NCBI GenBank assembly: GCA_002746255.1
Contig: NVWO01000001.1
Coordinates: forward strand, 340,788-400,639
Source: Rhodospirillaceae bacterium
GTDB taxonomy: Bacteria; Pseudomonadota; Alphaproteobacteria; GCA-2746255
Length of the DNA stretch: 59,852 nucleotides
Reading direction: 5' to 3'
The first letter of the stretch is position 1; each line of letters opens with the position of its first letter. The notes under the pieces were generated by a model. That model did not search any database, was not told the origin of the DNA, and was given only the letters and a program-made list of their open reading frames with translations. Of this stretch, positions 42,381 to 52,119 are shown in pieces. The translations under genes were made by a program, and so were the position numbers.

Positions 42381-43054
42381 TCCATGGTCTCCGCTTTTTG
42401 CACATCGCTTTCGCGGGTGCCGTTTTCGCGGGTGATGTGCAACAGCGTCGGTGTCAGCAGGCGCACCGGGTCGAATTTGGCCCGCAAGGCGTCGAAGGTC
42501 GTCTGGGGATTTTGGATGTCGGTAATGAGAACAGCATCCAGGGCCGGGATGTCGTCAAGGCGGGCGACCACTGGAAGCCCTGCAATTTCCTTTTCGTTGC
42601 GGCCAGGCGCTAGGATAGCGACCAGTTCAATATCGATTTCGCGGGCCGCAAGGGTTGCAATTTCTGCAAGTTCTCCTGTGCCAGACAGCGCGATGCGTCG
42701 CCAGCCACGGGCCTCTGCGGCGCGCAGCGTACGTCGGCATTCCGACTGGGCATTGCGGAAAAACTCGAAGGAATGTGAAAGATATTCGGCGGTTAAGCGG
42801 GACTTTTCGCTAAAACCTTTCGGCGTCAGGTAATAGGCATAACGCCGTGCTGGGGCCTTGGTCATCTTGACCAGGCCCTTGCGAACGCAGCGTTTGAGGT
42901 AACTGTTTGCCAGCCCGACTGCAACGCCGAGGCGCAGGGCCAGTCGACGTTGGGACATATGTTCGACCGTCTCGACGCTGCTGAGCAGTTCAAGGGTCGT
43001 CAAGGTCGTTGCCGGGTTCTGGCCGGGCTTTCCAGCCTTCGTCAGCCCCTCCAT
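42377..43054 (-). CDS. EPS-associated MarR-type regulator with Rossmann-like C-terminal domain
   Basis: 225 residues from ATG 43054, preceded by GAGGAGG; a TTG six codons upstream is less likely. TLELLSSVETVEHMSQRRLALRLGVAVGLANSYLKRCV (a winged helix) resembles the EPS-associated MarR family. From residue about 115 a Rossmann-like domain appears: IALSGTGELAEIATLAAR and VDLVAILAPGR-like (here ELVAILAPGRNEKEI), similar to PglD/CoA-binding folds. A regulator that senses a nucleotide sugar or redox ligand is a reasonable guess. It starts the minus-strand operon facing the TviB-like gene. Confidence 0.78.
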   Translation of the reverse strand: MEGLTKAGKPGQNPATTLTTLELLSSVETVEHMSQRRLALRLGVAVGLANSYLKRCVRKGLVKMTKAPARRYAYYLTPKGFSEKSRLTAEYLSHSFEFFRNAQSECRRTLRAAEARGWRRIALSGTGELAEIATLAAREIDIELVAILAPGRNEKEIAGLPVVARLDDIPALDAVLITDIQNPQTTFDALRAKFDPVRLLTPTLLHITRENGTRESDVQKAETME

Positions 43055-43234
43055 CCGTTGCCTCCTCGGCAATGTTCACATCATGAACAACTATTTGTTC
43101 AGAGCATGAATGTCAACCGATAGCTGGAATAGAAATCAAACAGCTAGCAAGGATTCAAGCCGGTGATTTGACCCATGGATGGGGACAGGATAGAAGCTGC
43201 GAAGGTGGAATTCTGGAATTTACAAGGAAAATTT

Positions 43235-44521
43235 GTGAAATCGGTTTCTAAAATTTCCGTTCTCGGACTTGGTTATGTGGGCTTGCCGCTGGCCGTTGTC
43301 CTTGCCAGACATTTCCGAGTTACAGGCTATGACCTTGATTCTTCACGTGTTTCTGAAATCCGTGCCGGCCAGGACCGGACCCGCGAGGTGTCGGCGGCGG
43401 CGCTGGCGGATTCTGCCCTGGTGCTTACGGACAAGATCGAGGATCTAAAAGGGACGGAATTTTTCATCGTTGCCGTGCCGACGCCGGTGGATGGAACAAA
43501 CCGGCCGGACCTTGCGGCGCTTCGCTCCGCATCCCGTCAGGTGGGCTCGGTGCTTACGAAAGGGGCCGTTGTCGTCTATGAAAGCACGGTCTATCCGGGC
43601 GTGACCGAGGATGTTTGCGGGCCGATTCTGGAGGAGGCTTCCGGGCTTCGTTGCGGGGTTGATTTTCATCTTGGCTATTCGCCGGAGCGGATCAACCCGG
43701 GAGACAAGGAACACAGCCTTGAACGTATCACGAAGGTTGTCGCCGGCCAGACACCTGACGTTTCGGCGCTCTTAAAAGAAGTCTATGGGACGTTGAACAA
43801 TGGCAACATCTTTGTCGCTCACGATATCCGTACGGCGGAGGCGGCCAAGGTTATCGAAAACGCGCAACGCGACATCAACATCGCTTTTATTAACGAAGTA
43901 ACGGAAATTTTCGGGAAACTTGGGATTTCCGTTCATGACGTTCTGGATGCGGCGCGGACGAAATGGAATTTCCTCGATTTTCAGCCGGGGCTTGTTGGTG
44001 GCCACTGCATCGGGGTCGATCCTTTCTACCTTGCCTATTGTTCAAAAGAGATGGGCCACGACCCTGAAATTATCCTTGCCGGGCGGCGGATCAACGATGC
44101 GATGGGCACCAGTCTTGCCGGGCGCATTGGCACCGTCATTGACGAGGCCTTTCCAGGAGAGACATCGACGCGCCTTCTCGTTCTTGGCATGACCTTCAAG
44201 GAAAATGTGCCAGATCTTCGCAATACGAAGGTCATCGACCTTATTCGCGCCCTAGAAGCCCGCGGCCATCAGGTGGATGTGCATGATGTCTGCGCGGACC
44301 CGGCGGAAGCCAGGCGCAGTTACGAAATTGACCTTCTTCCCTCTCTGGAAGGGGGCGGGCCTTATCACGCGCTGGTCGGTGCGGTGCCTCATGGCCTTTA
44401 CCGTGACTTTACGGACGTGTCTTTTCGGTCCCTGCTGCATCCGGGCGGGGTGGTGGCAGATATTAAAGGCATGTGGCGCGCGCTCACGCTTCCGGAAAAT
44501 TTACGGCGCTGGCAGTTGTAA
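43235..44521 (+). CDS. tviB: nucleotide-sugar 6-dehydrogenase, TviB/WbpO-like
   Basis: 428 residues from GTG 43235, which has AAGGA 6 bases upstream. ATG 43175 would add 20 residues without a ribosome site. ISVLGLGYVGLPLAVVLA binds NAD, VAVPTPVD and YESTVYPG follow, and the catalytic Cys is in GGHCIGVDPFYL. SPERINPGDKEH and MTFKENVPDLRNTK complete the UDP-GlcNAc/UDP-GalNAc dehydrogenase pattern. It oxidises UDP-HexNAc to the uronate in polysaccharide synthesis. Divergent from the MarR-type regulator; about 180 bases between them hold the shared control region. Confidence 0.88.
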   Translation: MKSVSKISVLGLGYVGLPLAVVLARHFRVTGYDLDSSRVSEIRAGQDRTREVSAAALADSALVLTDKIEDLKGTEFFIVAVPTPVDGTNRPDLAALRSASRQVGSVLTKGAVVVYESTVYPGVTEDVCGPILEEASGLRCGVDFHLGYSPERINPGDKEHSLERITKVVAGQTPDVSALLKEVYGTLNNGNIFVAHDIRTAEAAKVIENAQRDINIAFINEVTEIFGKLGISVHDVLDAARTKWNFLDFQPGLVGGHCIGVDPFYLAYCSKEMGHDPEIILAGRRINDAMGTSLAGRIGTVIDEAFPGETSTRLLVLGMTFKENVPDLRNTKVIDLIRALEARGHQVDVHDVCADPAEARRSYEIDLLPSLEGGGPYHALVGAVPHGLYRDFTDVSFRSLLHPGGVVADIKGMWRALTLPENLRRWQL

Positions 44522-44686
44522 TCGGCCCCGGCGGGCGGGATCACGTTCCGGTCCCGCAAAAATCAAGCATTTGTTACTTGAACGTATCCGCAGTTTGCCC
44601 TAGGTGTTTTGCCCTAGGTATCAGGAAAATTACCGTTCTTCGCCAAAAGGTTGTTTGGGGTCATCGTGCGCCCCTGGTGGGCTGCG

Positions 44687-44714
44687 GCCGATTGGGGACA
44701 GCCGATTGGGGACA
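44687..44714 (+). repeat. two tandem 14-base repeats before the ABC ATPase gene
   Basis: GCCGATTGGGGACA occurs twice head to tail, ending 17 bases before the ATPase start. It may alter the leader of the operon or may be a chance duplication. Confidence 0.85.
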
Positions 44715-44731
44715 GGGGAAATGTGCAATCA

Positions 44732-45721
44732 ATGGCACCGATGATTGAAATTCTGGGTCTGACGCGGCGCTTCGGCATGTTTACCGCCGTTGACGATATT
44801 TCTTTCGAGGTGCCACGTGGGGAGGTCCTGGGTTTTCTGGGTCCAAACGGTGCCGGCAAATCCACAACCATGCGCATGATTGTTGGTTTTCTTCGCCCCA
44901 CGGCGGGGACCGTGCGGATTGGTGGTTTTGATATTCTCAAGCAGCCGATCAAGGCGAAGGAACTGATCGGCTATATGCCGGAAGGCGTGCCGGGTTACCC
45001 GGACATGATGCCTCGCGGCTTTCTGAATTTCGCGGCCAGCATCCGGGGTCTGCGGGGCAAAGAGAAACGCCGTGCGGTGGATGGGGCAATCGCGAAATTG
45101 GGGCTTGAGCCGGTGCTGAACCAGCCAATCGAGACCCTGTCGAAAGGGTTTCGCCGCCGTGTCGGTGTTGCCCAGGCGATTTTGCACAATCCGCCCGTTC
45201 TTATTCTGGACGAGCCGACGGATGGGCTGGATCCCAACCAAAAATATCAGGTGCGAACGTTGATCCGCGAAATGGCGGCGGATAAGGCGATCATTATCTC
45301 CACCCATATCCTTGAGGAAGTGAACGCCGTTTGCGATCGCGCAATTATTATTGACCACGGCAAGGTTGTTGCCGATGGCACGCCAAGCGAACTGGAATCG
45401 CGGTCAAAATATCACAACGCCGTGACCATTTCGGTCGGCATGGATGCGGCCAAAGAGATAGAAAAGGTGTTGAAGGCGTTGCCGCGGGTGGCGCGCGTCG
45501 AGGCCGGTGCCAAAGAAAATGGCGTGCAGGATTATATGGTTTTCCCGAAGGGTGGCGCTGCGATTGTCAGGGAAGTGAGCGACCTTGCGCGGGATCGTGG
45601 CTGGCGGGTGGAAGAGCTTTACGCCGAGCGGGGGCATCTTGATGAAGTTTTCCGCAGTTTAACGATTGGCGACGCCGTTGCCACGGAACAGCGAGAGAAA
45701 GGCGGCCGCGCGCGCGCATGA
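44732..45721 (+). CDS. GldA-like ABC transporter ATP-binding protein
   Basis: 329 residues from ATG 44732 (ATG 44741 also possible). IEILGLTRRFGMFTAVDDIS, Walker A GPNGAGKST, EGVPGYPDMM (Q-loop region), signature-like LSKGFRRRVGVAQAI, Walker B LILDEPTDGLDP, and switch HILEEV. The extended C-terminal domain (from residue about 225) is typical of ABC-2 ATPases of the GldA/NatA group. It stands at the head of a three-gene operon with an ABC-2 permease and a GldG-like protein and overlaps the permease start by 4 bases. Confidence 0.88.
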   Translation: MAPMIEILGLTRRFGMFTAVDDISFEVPRGEVLGFLGPNGAGKSTTMRMIVGFLRPTAGTVRIGGFDILKQPIKAKELIGYMPEGVPGYPDMMPRGFLNFAASIRGLRGKEKRRAVDGAIAKLGLEPVLNQPIETLSKGFRRRVGVAQAILHNPPVLILDEPTDGLDPNQKYQVRTLIREMAADKAIIISTHILEEVNAVCDRAIIIDHGKVVADGTPSELESRSKYHNAVTISVGMDAAKEIEKVLKALPRVARVEAGAKENGVQDYMVFPKGGAAIVREVSDLARDRGWRVEELYAERGHLDEVFRSLTIGDAVATEQREKGGRARA

Positions 45722-46452
45722 GAAAAACATTCATCATTATGAATCGAGAACTGGCGAGCTATTTTGCGACGCCGCTTGCCTATGTTTTCATCGTTATTTT
45801 CCTGTTTCTTGCTGGGGTCTTCACCTTTTACTTTGGGCTCTTCATCGAACGGGATCATGCGGACCTTCGTTCCTTTTTTGAATTTCACCCCTGGCTCTAC
45901 CTTTTTTTGATGCCGGCCATTTCGATGCGGCTTTGGGCGGAGGAGCGGAAATCAGGGACGATCGAGTTTCTGATGTCGCTGCCAGTTCCCTTTGGTGCCA
46001 CTGTTTTGGGAAAGTTTCTGGCGGCCTGGGCGTTCACCGCCATTGCCCTATCGCTGACGTTTCCCATGTGGCTGACCGTCAATTATCTTGGCAATCCGGA
46101 TAATGGGGTAATTCTTGCCGGCTATGTTGGTTCTCTCGTGATGGCGGGAGGCTATCTGGCGATCAGTTCCTGCATTTCAGCGATTACGAAAAATCAGATC
46201 ATCGCTTTTGTTACCGGGGTCGTCGTGTGTTTCATCTTCACGATCGCCGGCCAAGGCCTTGTGACAGACTTCTTTGGGGCGTTTGCACCGCAATGGGTGG
46301 TCAATCTGATTGCGTCCTTCAGCTTTTCTACCCATTTCGACGCCATCATCGAGGGCGTGATCGATGTTCGCGACATCATCTATTTTTTGACCCTGATCGC
46401 ATTTTTTCTTTATGCGAACGCGGTCGTCATTGAATTCAAGAAAGCGAGTTAG
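45718..46452 (+). CDS. GldF-like ABC-2 permease
   Basis: 244 residues with six hydrophobic segments: KTFIIMNRELASYFATPLAYVF at the start, LFLMPAISMRLWAEERKSGTIEFLMSLP (the conserved ABC-2 loop) and four later helices. ATGA overlap with the ATPase gene shows coupling. In Bacteroidota GldF works with GldA and GldG in gliding. In proteobacteria such systems are of unknown substrate and are not evidence of gliding by themselves. Confidence 0.85.
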   Translation: MRKTFIIMNRELASYFATPLAYVFIVIFLFLAGVFTFYFGLFIERDHADLRSFFEFHPWLYLFLMPAISMRLWAEERKSGTIEFLMSLPVPFGATVLGKFLAAWAFTAIALSLTFPMWLTVNYLGNPDNGVILAGYVGSLVMAGGYLAISSCISAITKNQIIAFVTGVVVCFIFTIAGQGLVTDFFGAFAPQWVVNLIASFSFSTHFDAIIEGVIDVRDIIYFLTLIAFFLYANAVVIEFKKAS

Positions 46453-46460
46453 GGCTTAAA

Positions 46461-48476
46461 ATGAAACATGGGCTTCTAACCATTGGCGGTGTGATCATTG
46501 CAGCCGTTCTTTTCTTCGCCATCAATGCCATTACGAATGTTGCGTGGAAGACGGCCCGTTTCGATTTTACGGAAGACAAGCTTTACACGCTTTCTCCGAC
46601 CACCCGCACCGTGATGGACAACCTTGATCGGAAGGTTGTGCTGCGTCTCTATTATTCAAAGACAATGGCCGATGCGGTGCCGGAAATCCGCACCTATGCG
46701 AAACGCGTTGAAGAACTTCTTGAAGAATATGTCGCGCGTTCGAATGGCCTTCTTAGCCTGGAAATCATTGATCCCGAGCCGTTTACCGAAAAAGAGGATC
46801 TGGCCCTGAAAGACGGGGTTCAGGGCGTGCCGCTGGACGAAACCGGTGCACAGTTCTTTTTCGGGCTTTATGGCGTGGCCGGCAGGGACGCGAAGGGAGA
46901 AGGTGGAACGGCGGATGTCATTCCTTTCTTCCAGCTGGGAAAAGAGCAGTTTCTTGAATATGACATTACCCAGATGATTCATAGCCTGGGTCGGGAAAAG
47001 AAGCCGATCGTCGGTGTGATCGGGAAGCTTCCCTTAAAGCATGGCGCCGTTACCTTTGCGGCCGTGAAGCGTGGCCAGTCGAAGCCTTATGCCATCCTTG
47101 GGGAGATGCAAAAATTCTTCGATGTGAAATTCATTGAGGATATGCGTGAGATCAGTGGTGCCGATTTGCTGATGATTGTTCATCCTCGTGGGTTGAGCGA
47201 TCGCGCCCTTTATTTTATCGATCAATATGTCCTTCGCGGTGGTCGTACCCTGGTTTTCGTTGACCCGTTTGCAGAGTTTGGAACGCCGCCGACAAAGTTC
47301 GGGGAACTTCCATCCATGACGGACCGGGGATCAAACCTGGAAAAGCTGTTTGATAAATGGGGGATTCAATACGACGTTAATCGGTTTGTTGGGGATCGCC
47401 GCAACGCCGAAACGGGTACGACCGGTTTTGAGATCAATCAAAAAGCAAATGAGGAAGTTGTCCGTTATCTGCCATGGTTCAAGCTTGGCATGGACAATCT
47501 GAACCAGAAAGACCCGGTCACGAGTGGGCTTGAAACCATCGATTTTGCCACGGCTGGTGCCCTGCGACTGAAGGCTGGTGCTACGACGACCTTTACGCCT
47601 TTAATCGTCAGCTCGCAGGATTCCATGCTGATCGAGACGAAGGATCTGGTTGGCAATCTCGATCCAGAAAAATTTCTCCGCGATTTCAAAGCCAGTGGTG
47701 AGAATTTTGTTCTGGCGGCTCGTATTACGGGCCCCGTGAAGACGGCTTTCCCGAACGGTCCGCCGGTGGTTGTCCTTCCAAAAGCAAAGGAAGGGGCGGC
47801 AAAGGCTGGTGAGAAAGACAAAAAGCAGCCGAAGATGCCGACCGAGGAAGAACTTGAAAAATGGACCTATCCGCCGATTGAAAAATCGACGCAGCCGATC
47901 AATGTGATCGTCGTTGCGGATACGGACATGCTGCACAACAACCGGTGGACGCTGGTCGGTGATTTCTATGGGCATCAGACCCACACGCCGATTGCTTCGA
48001 ATGGCGAATTCACCATCAATGCGCTTGAAAATCTCAGCGGCACCGAGGATATGATTTCACTTCGCAGCCGGGGAACGTCTTACCGTCCTTTCATTCGGTT
48101 GCAGCGCCTTGCTCAGGATGCCGAAGAGCGTTATCGCAGCCACGCAAAAGAGCTCGATGATTTGATTGTGGCGGCGGATATGGAGGTGAAGAACCTTCAG
48201 AGCCAGAACGTGTATGAAAAAGAAAGTGCGAAAGTGGTTGAGCGGCTGGAAATGATTAAGGCCATCAATCAGCAGAAATTCCAGGCTCGTAAAGAGCAGC
48301 GCAAAGTTCAGAGAAAGCTGCGCGAGGACATTGATTCCCTGGTTGGGACGCTTCGATTCGTCAACATCGCCTTTATGGCGATTCTGATCGGATTGCTGGC
48401 GTTCGGTGTTGGCATTTATCGTTATTTCAGGCACGGCACACGCTGGACGGCAAAAAAAATCACCGCTTCATCCTGA
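46461..48476 (+). CDS. GldG-like periplasmic/membrane protein
   Basis: 671 residues. An N-terminal helix (GLLTIGGVIIAAVLFFAINAI) is followed by FDFTEDKLYTLSPTTR, the family signature, then a long periplasmic region. A coiled coil lies near residues 555-630 (KELDDLIVAADMEV and on) and a last helix spans LRFVNIAFMAILIGLLAFGVGIY. YDITQMIHSLGREKKPIVGVIG belongs to the ABC-type uncharacterised (GldG) domain. It starts 8 bases after the permease gene and forms with it and the ATPase a complete GldAFG-like transporter. The transported substrate is unknown. Confidence 0.82.
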   Translation: MKHGLLTIGGVIIAAVLFFAINAITNVAWKTARFDFTEDKLYTLSPTTRTVMDNLDRKVVLRLYYSKTMADAVPEIRTYAKRVEELLEEYVARSNGLLSLEIIDPEPFTEKEDLALKDGVQGVPLDETGAQFFFGLYGVAGRDAKGEGGTADVIPFFQLGKEQFLEYDITQMIHSLGREKKPIVGVIGKLPLKHGAVTFAAVKRGQSKPYAILGEMQKFFDVKFIEDMREISGADLLMIVHPRGLSDRALYFIDQYVLRGGRTLVFVDPFAEFGTPPTKFGELPSMTDRGSNLEKLFDKWGIQYDVNRFVGDRRNAETGTTGFEINQKANEEVVRYLPWFKLGMDNLNQKDPVTSGLETIDFATAGALRLKAGATTTFTPLIVSSQDSMLIETKDLVGNLDPEKFLRDFKASGENFVLAARITGPVKTAFPNGPPVVVLPKAKEGAAKAGEKDKKQPKMPTEEELEKWTYPPIEKSTQPINVIVVADTDMLHNNRWTLVGDFYGHQTHTPIASNGEFTINALENLSGTEDMISLRSRGTSYRPFIRLQRLAQDAEERYRSHAKELDDLIVAADMEVKNLQSQNVYEKESAKVVERLEMIKAINQQKFQARKEQRKVQRKLREDIDSLVGTLRFVNIAFMAILIGLLAFGVGIYRYFRHGTRWTAKKITASS

Positions 48477-48568
48477 CCCCGGCCTTCATTCATTTTGCGT
48501 GCGGGGTGCCCCCTGCTACACTTTTTCCCTCGCTTTGCTAGGCGAGGCTTGGGGTATCAGAGGGCGTG

Positions 48569-50032
48569 ATGGCGAAAAAATGCACGGCAGCAGCACGTAT
48601 AACGCCAGTTCTTCTGTCTGGGGGGATTGGCACACGTTTGTGGCCGCTCTCGCGGGCATCCTATCCAAAACAACTTTACCCACTGCTTGGCGATCGGAGC
48701 TTGCTGCAGGAAACGGCGTTGCGGGTGCAAGATGCGGCGCTTTTTGTGCCACCATTGATCATTGGGGCCGATGCGCACCGGTTTGCCATTGCCGAACAAT
48801 TGCGCGTCCTCGACCTTGTGCCACGGCGCATTGTGTTGGAGCCGGAAGGCCGCAACACAGCGCCTGCCATCGCGGTTGCGGCTTTTCTTGCCCTGCAGGA
48901 CGATGCGGACGCCCTTCTTCTGGTGTTGCCTTCCGACCACCTTGTTCGCGATCAAAAACATTTTCTTGAGGCGGTGGCGATTGCCAGGAAAGCCGCCGAA
49001 GGCGGCAGCCTTGTTACATTTGGCATCGTTCCAACCGCGCCGGAAACCGGTTATGGCTATATTCAGCGAGGCCAATTGCTGAAAGAGGGCGCGGCCTGTT
49101 TCGAAATTGCCCTTTTTGTCGAGAAGCCGGATCGGCAGACTGCGGAAAAGTTCCTCGCCAAAGGCGATATGTACTGGAACAGTGGCATGTTCCTTTTTCG
49201 CGCGGACCGCTTCCTTGAAGAACTTGACCTGTGGCAGCCAGATATCATCACAGCGGCGCGCAAGGCGGTGGATGGGGCCCGCATGGACTTTGATTTTCTG
49301 CGCCTGGACCGGGAAGCGTTCATCGCCTCGCCCTCTGTTTCCATCGATTATGCGGTGATGGAACGGACGTCTGCGGCGGTGGTTGTTCCAACCGACATGG
49401 GCTGGAGCGACGTTGGTTCGTGGACGGCGCTGCAGGCAGTTGAAACGCCGGACGCCAAGGGAACGGTGCAAATCGGTGACGTGTTCGCAGAGGACGTCCG
49501 TAACGCGTATCTTCGCAGTGAAGGGCCGCTTCTTGCCGTGCTTGGGGTGGAAAACGTGGTCGTCGTTGCAACGAAAGACGCGGTTCTCGTCATTGACCGT
49601 GACCGCGCCCAGGAGGTCAAGGCGATCGTCGAGAAATTAAAGGCAGCGGGGCGCGAAGAAATTGAACAGCATCTGGTCGTTCATCGGCCATGGGGAAGCT
49701 ATCAGCGCATTGATTCCGGTGAACGCTTTCAAGTGAAGCGCATCACGGTCGGTGCTGGCAAAAAGCTTTCCCTTCAGAAACACCGGCATCGGGCGGAACA
49801 TTGGGTGGTTGTGAACGGTACGGCTCTGGTGACACGGGGGGGGGAATCTTTTTTGCTTAGAGAGAACGAGTCGACGTACATTCCGGCTGGGACCGTCCAC
49901 CGCCTTGAGAACGCCACCGACGAGCCGCTTCACCTGATTGAGGTTCAGTCCGGAAGCTACCTTGGGGAAGACGATATCGTTCGCATCGACGACATCTATG
50001 GACGTGTGGATGGTGGCGAAGACGAGACGTGA
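48569..50032 (+). CDS. manC: mannose-1-phosphate guanylyltransferase / mannose-6-phosphate isomerase
   Basis: 487 residues from ATG 48569. PVLLSGGIGTRLWPLSRASY with the following PKQ is the pyrophosphorylase signature. EPEGRNTAPAIAVA, FVEKPD, NSGMF and DMGWSDVGSW follow. From about residue 370 the isomerase domain has HRPWGSYQRID and LQKHRHRAEHW, whose His and Glu bind the metal. It makes GDP-mannose, the substrate for the two following genes. A perfect 6-base stem (CCTCGC/GCGAGG) lies at 48530-48549 in its leader. Confidence 0.94.
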   Translation: MAKKCTAAARITPVLLSGGIGTRLWPLSRASYPKQLYPLLGDRSLLQETALRVQDAALFVPPLIIGADAHRFAIAEQLRVLDLVPRRIVLEPEGRNTAPAIAVAAFLALQDDADALLLVLPSDHLVRDQKHFLEAVAIARKAAEGGSLVTFGIVPTAPETGYGYIQRGQLLKEGAACFEIALFVEKPDRQTAEKFLAKGDMYWNSGMFLFRADRFLEELDLWQPDIITAARKAVDGARMDFDFLRLDREAFIASPSVSIDYAVMERTSAAVVVPTDMGWSDVGSWTALQAVETPDAKGTVQIGDVFAEDVRNAYLRSEGPLLAVLGVENVVVVATKDAVLVIDRDRAQEVKAIVEKLKAAGREEIEQHLVVHRPWGSYQRIDSGERFQVKRITVGAGKKLSLQKHRHRAEHWVVVNGTALVTRGGESFLLRENESTYIPAGTVHRLENATDEPLHLIEVQSGSYLGEDDIVRIDDIYGRVDGGEDET

Positions 50033-50098
50033 GCCGTCGATTGTAGGAAATCCGGCTCGCAGGAGAGGAAAATTTTATGTGCAGGGAATGTGGGGATC

Positions 50099-51151
50099 AT
50101 GGCGGATAAGATTGCACTGATTACCGGGGTTACCGGTCAGGATGGCGCCTATTTGGCGGAGCTTCTTCTCGGGAAAGGCTATGTCGTTCACGGTGTGAAG
50201 CGACGCTCTTCCTCTTTTAACACCGGGCGCATCGATCATCTCTATCGGGATCCGCATGAAAGGGACGTACGGTTTTCACTTCATTATGGGGATATGGGGG
50301 ATGCAACGAGCTTAATCCGTCTTGTCCAGGAAACGCAGCCGACGGAAATCTACAACCTCGCTGCCCAGAGCCACGTGCAGGTGAGTTTTGAGACGCCGGA
50401 ATATACGGCAAACACCGATGCGCTTGGCGCACTTCGCCTGCTGGAGGCAATCCGGATTCTGGGCATGGAAAATCGCACCCGGTATTACCAGGCTTCAACC
50501 TCCGAGCTTTACGGCAAGGTTCAGGAGACGCCCCAGACGGAAACGACGCCGTTTTACCCGCGCAGCCCCTATGCCGCAGCAAAGCTCTACGCCTATTGGG
50601 TCACGGTGAACTATCGCGAGGCTTATGGGTTTCACGCTTCAAATGGGATTCTTTTCAACCATGAAGGACCGACGCGCGGCGAAACCTTCGTCACGCGAAA
50701 GATTACGCGTGCCGTCGCCGCCATCCATCATGGGCATCAGGATCAGCTGTTTCTTGGCAATCTGGATGCCAGGCGTGATTGGGGCCATGCCAGGGATTAC
50801 GTCGAGGGCATGTGGCGCATTCTGCAACAGCCAGAGCCGGATGATTATGTCCTTGCAACCGGCGAGCAGCACAGCGTACGTGAATTTGTCGAGCTTTCCT
50901 TTCGTCATATTGGTCGTGAGATTGTCTGGAAGGGGGAAGGTCTGGAAGAGAAAGGAATCGATTCGAAAAGTGGCGAGACCCTAATCGAAATCGATTCACG
51001 TTATTTCCGCCCCACGGAAGTGGAAAGCCTGCTAGGCGACCCTTCGAAAGCGTATAAGAAACTTGGCTGGAAGCATCAGACACCTTTTACGGAATTGGTT
51101 CGTGAAATGATGGAAGCCGACATTAAAAATGTTTCCGAGGGACGGCGGTGA
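50099..51151 (+). CDS. gmd: GDP-mannose 4,6-dehydratase
   Basis: 350 residues from ATG 50099. [19 protein letters not shown] (NAD site), [15 protein letters not shown], catalytic ASTSELYG and [12 protein letters not shown] (YxxxK), [16 protein letters not shown] and [14 protein letters not shown] are diagnostic. It converts GDP-mannose to GDP-4-keto-6-deoxymannose, feeding fcl. Asn-His-Glu-Gly replaces the more usual NHESPRRG by one residue. Stop overlaps the fcl start. Confidence 0.96.
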   Translation: MADKIALITGVTGQDGAYLAELLLGKGYVVHGVKRRSSSFNTGRIDHLYRDPHERDVRFSLHYGDMGDATSLIRLVQETQPTEIYNLAAQSHVQVSFETPEYTANTDALGALRLLEAIRILGMENRTRYYQASTSELYGKVQETPQTETTPFYPRSPYAAAKLYAYWVTVNYREAYGFHASNGILFNHEGPTRGETFVTRKITRAVAAIHHGHQDQLFLGNLDARRDWGHARDYVEGMWRILQQPEPDDYVLATGEQHSVREFVELSFRHIGREIVWKGEGLEEKGIDSKSGETLIEIDSRYFRPTEVESLLGDPSKAYKKLGWKHQTPFTELVREMMEADIKNVSEGRR

Positions 51152-52119
51152 TGTCACCTGCCGCGTGTTTTCCCCTCAAGGGTCGAAAGCTTTGGGTGGC
51201 CGGTCACCATGGGATGGTGGGCTCGGCGATCCTCCGCCGGCTGGTTGGTGAGGAATGCGAGATTCTTACGGCCTCTCATGCGGATCTGGACCTTACGCGT
51301 CAGGTCGATGTTGAAAATTGGCTGGGGCGGACAAAGCCGGACGCGATTTTTCTGGCTGCGGCACGTGTCGGCGGCATTCTGGCAAACGACACGCGGCCGG
51401 CGGATTTTATATACGACAATCTTGCCATTGAAACGAACGTCCTGAACGCGGCCTTCAAGACAGGCGTGAAGAAGCTTCTTTTTCTTGGGTCTTCCTGCAT
51501 CTATCCAAAACTTGCGCCACAACCGATGCCAGAAGAGGCGTTGCTGGAAGGCCAGTTGGAGCCGACCAATCAATGGTATGCCATCGCAAAGATTGCCGGG
51601 CTTAAGATGGGGCAGGCTTACCGCCGTCAATATGGCGCGGATTTCATTTCAGCAATGCCGACAAATCTTTATGGTCCGGGCGACAATTTTGATCTTCTTT
51701 CCAGCCATGTCATTCCGGCATTGATTGCCAAGATGCACCGCGCCAAGGTCGAAGCTGCGGCTTCGGTGGAGATTTGGGGAACTGGAAAGCCGCGGCGTGA
51801 ATTTCTTTTTGTCGATGATCTGGCGGATGCCCTGGTTTACCTTATGAAGGTTTATTCCGATGAGCTTCATATCAATGTGGGCACGGGCGTGGAGATTGCA
51901 ATTTCTGACCTGGCGGCGCTGGTTGCAAAAACCGTCGGGTTTTCAGGAAATATTTTTTACGATACCGGAAAACCGGATGGCGCGCCCCGGAAGCTTCTCG
52001 ACGTTCGACGCCTCAACGCACTTGGGTGGCAGGCAAAAATGTCTCTGGAAGAGGGATTGCGAAAAACCTATCAGTCCTATTTGAAGGAGACAGAAAGCTC
52101 TTCCGCGGCGGCTGGTTAA
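51151..52119 (+). CDS. fcl: GDP-L-fucose synthase
   Basis: 322 residues from ATG 51151, overlapping the gmd stop (TGATG). WVAGHHGMVGSAILRRL, AAARVGGILAND, LGSSCIYPK, YAIAKIAGLKMGQAYR and NLYGPGDNFD are the GMER family marks; the Tyr/Lys pair is catalytic. It epimerises and reduces the 4-keto intermediate to GDP-L-fucose with NADPH. With manC and gmd it completes the pathway from mannose-1-phosphate. A fucosyltransferase is not obvious nearby, so the product may feed glycan loci elsewhere. Confidence 0.95.
   Translation: MSPAACFPLKGRKLWVAGHHGMVGSAILRRLVGEECEILTASHADLDLTRQVDVENWLGRTKPDAIFLAAARVGGILANDTRPADFIYDNLAIETNVLNAAFKTGVKKLLFLGSSCIYPKLAPQPMPEEALLEGQLEPTNQWYAIAKIAGLKMGQAYRRQYGADFISAMPTNLYGPGDNFDLLSSHVIPALIAKMHRAKVEAAASVEIWGTGKPRREFLFVDDLADALVYLMKVYSDELHINVGTGVEIAISDLAALVAKTVGFSGNIFYDTGKPDGAPRKLLDVRRLNALGWQAKMSLEEGLRKTYQSYLKETESSSAAAG

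Noticed and set aside
44535-44557. GCGGGA/TCCCGC hairpin after the TviB-like gene as a terminator
   Set aside because: The stem is followed by A residues, not T, on the plus strand, and no T-run is present on the other side.
45718-48476. Gliding motility as the function of the GldFG-like genes
   Set aside because: The other gliding proteins are absent, and the same ABC architecture occurs widely in non-gliding bacteria.
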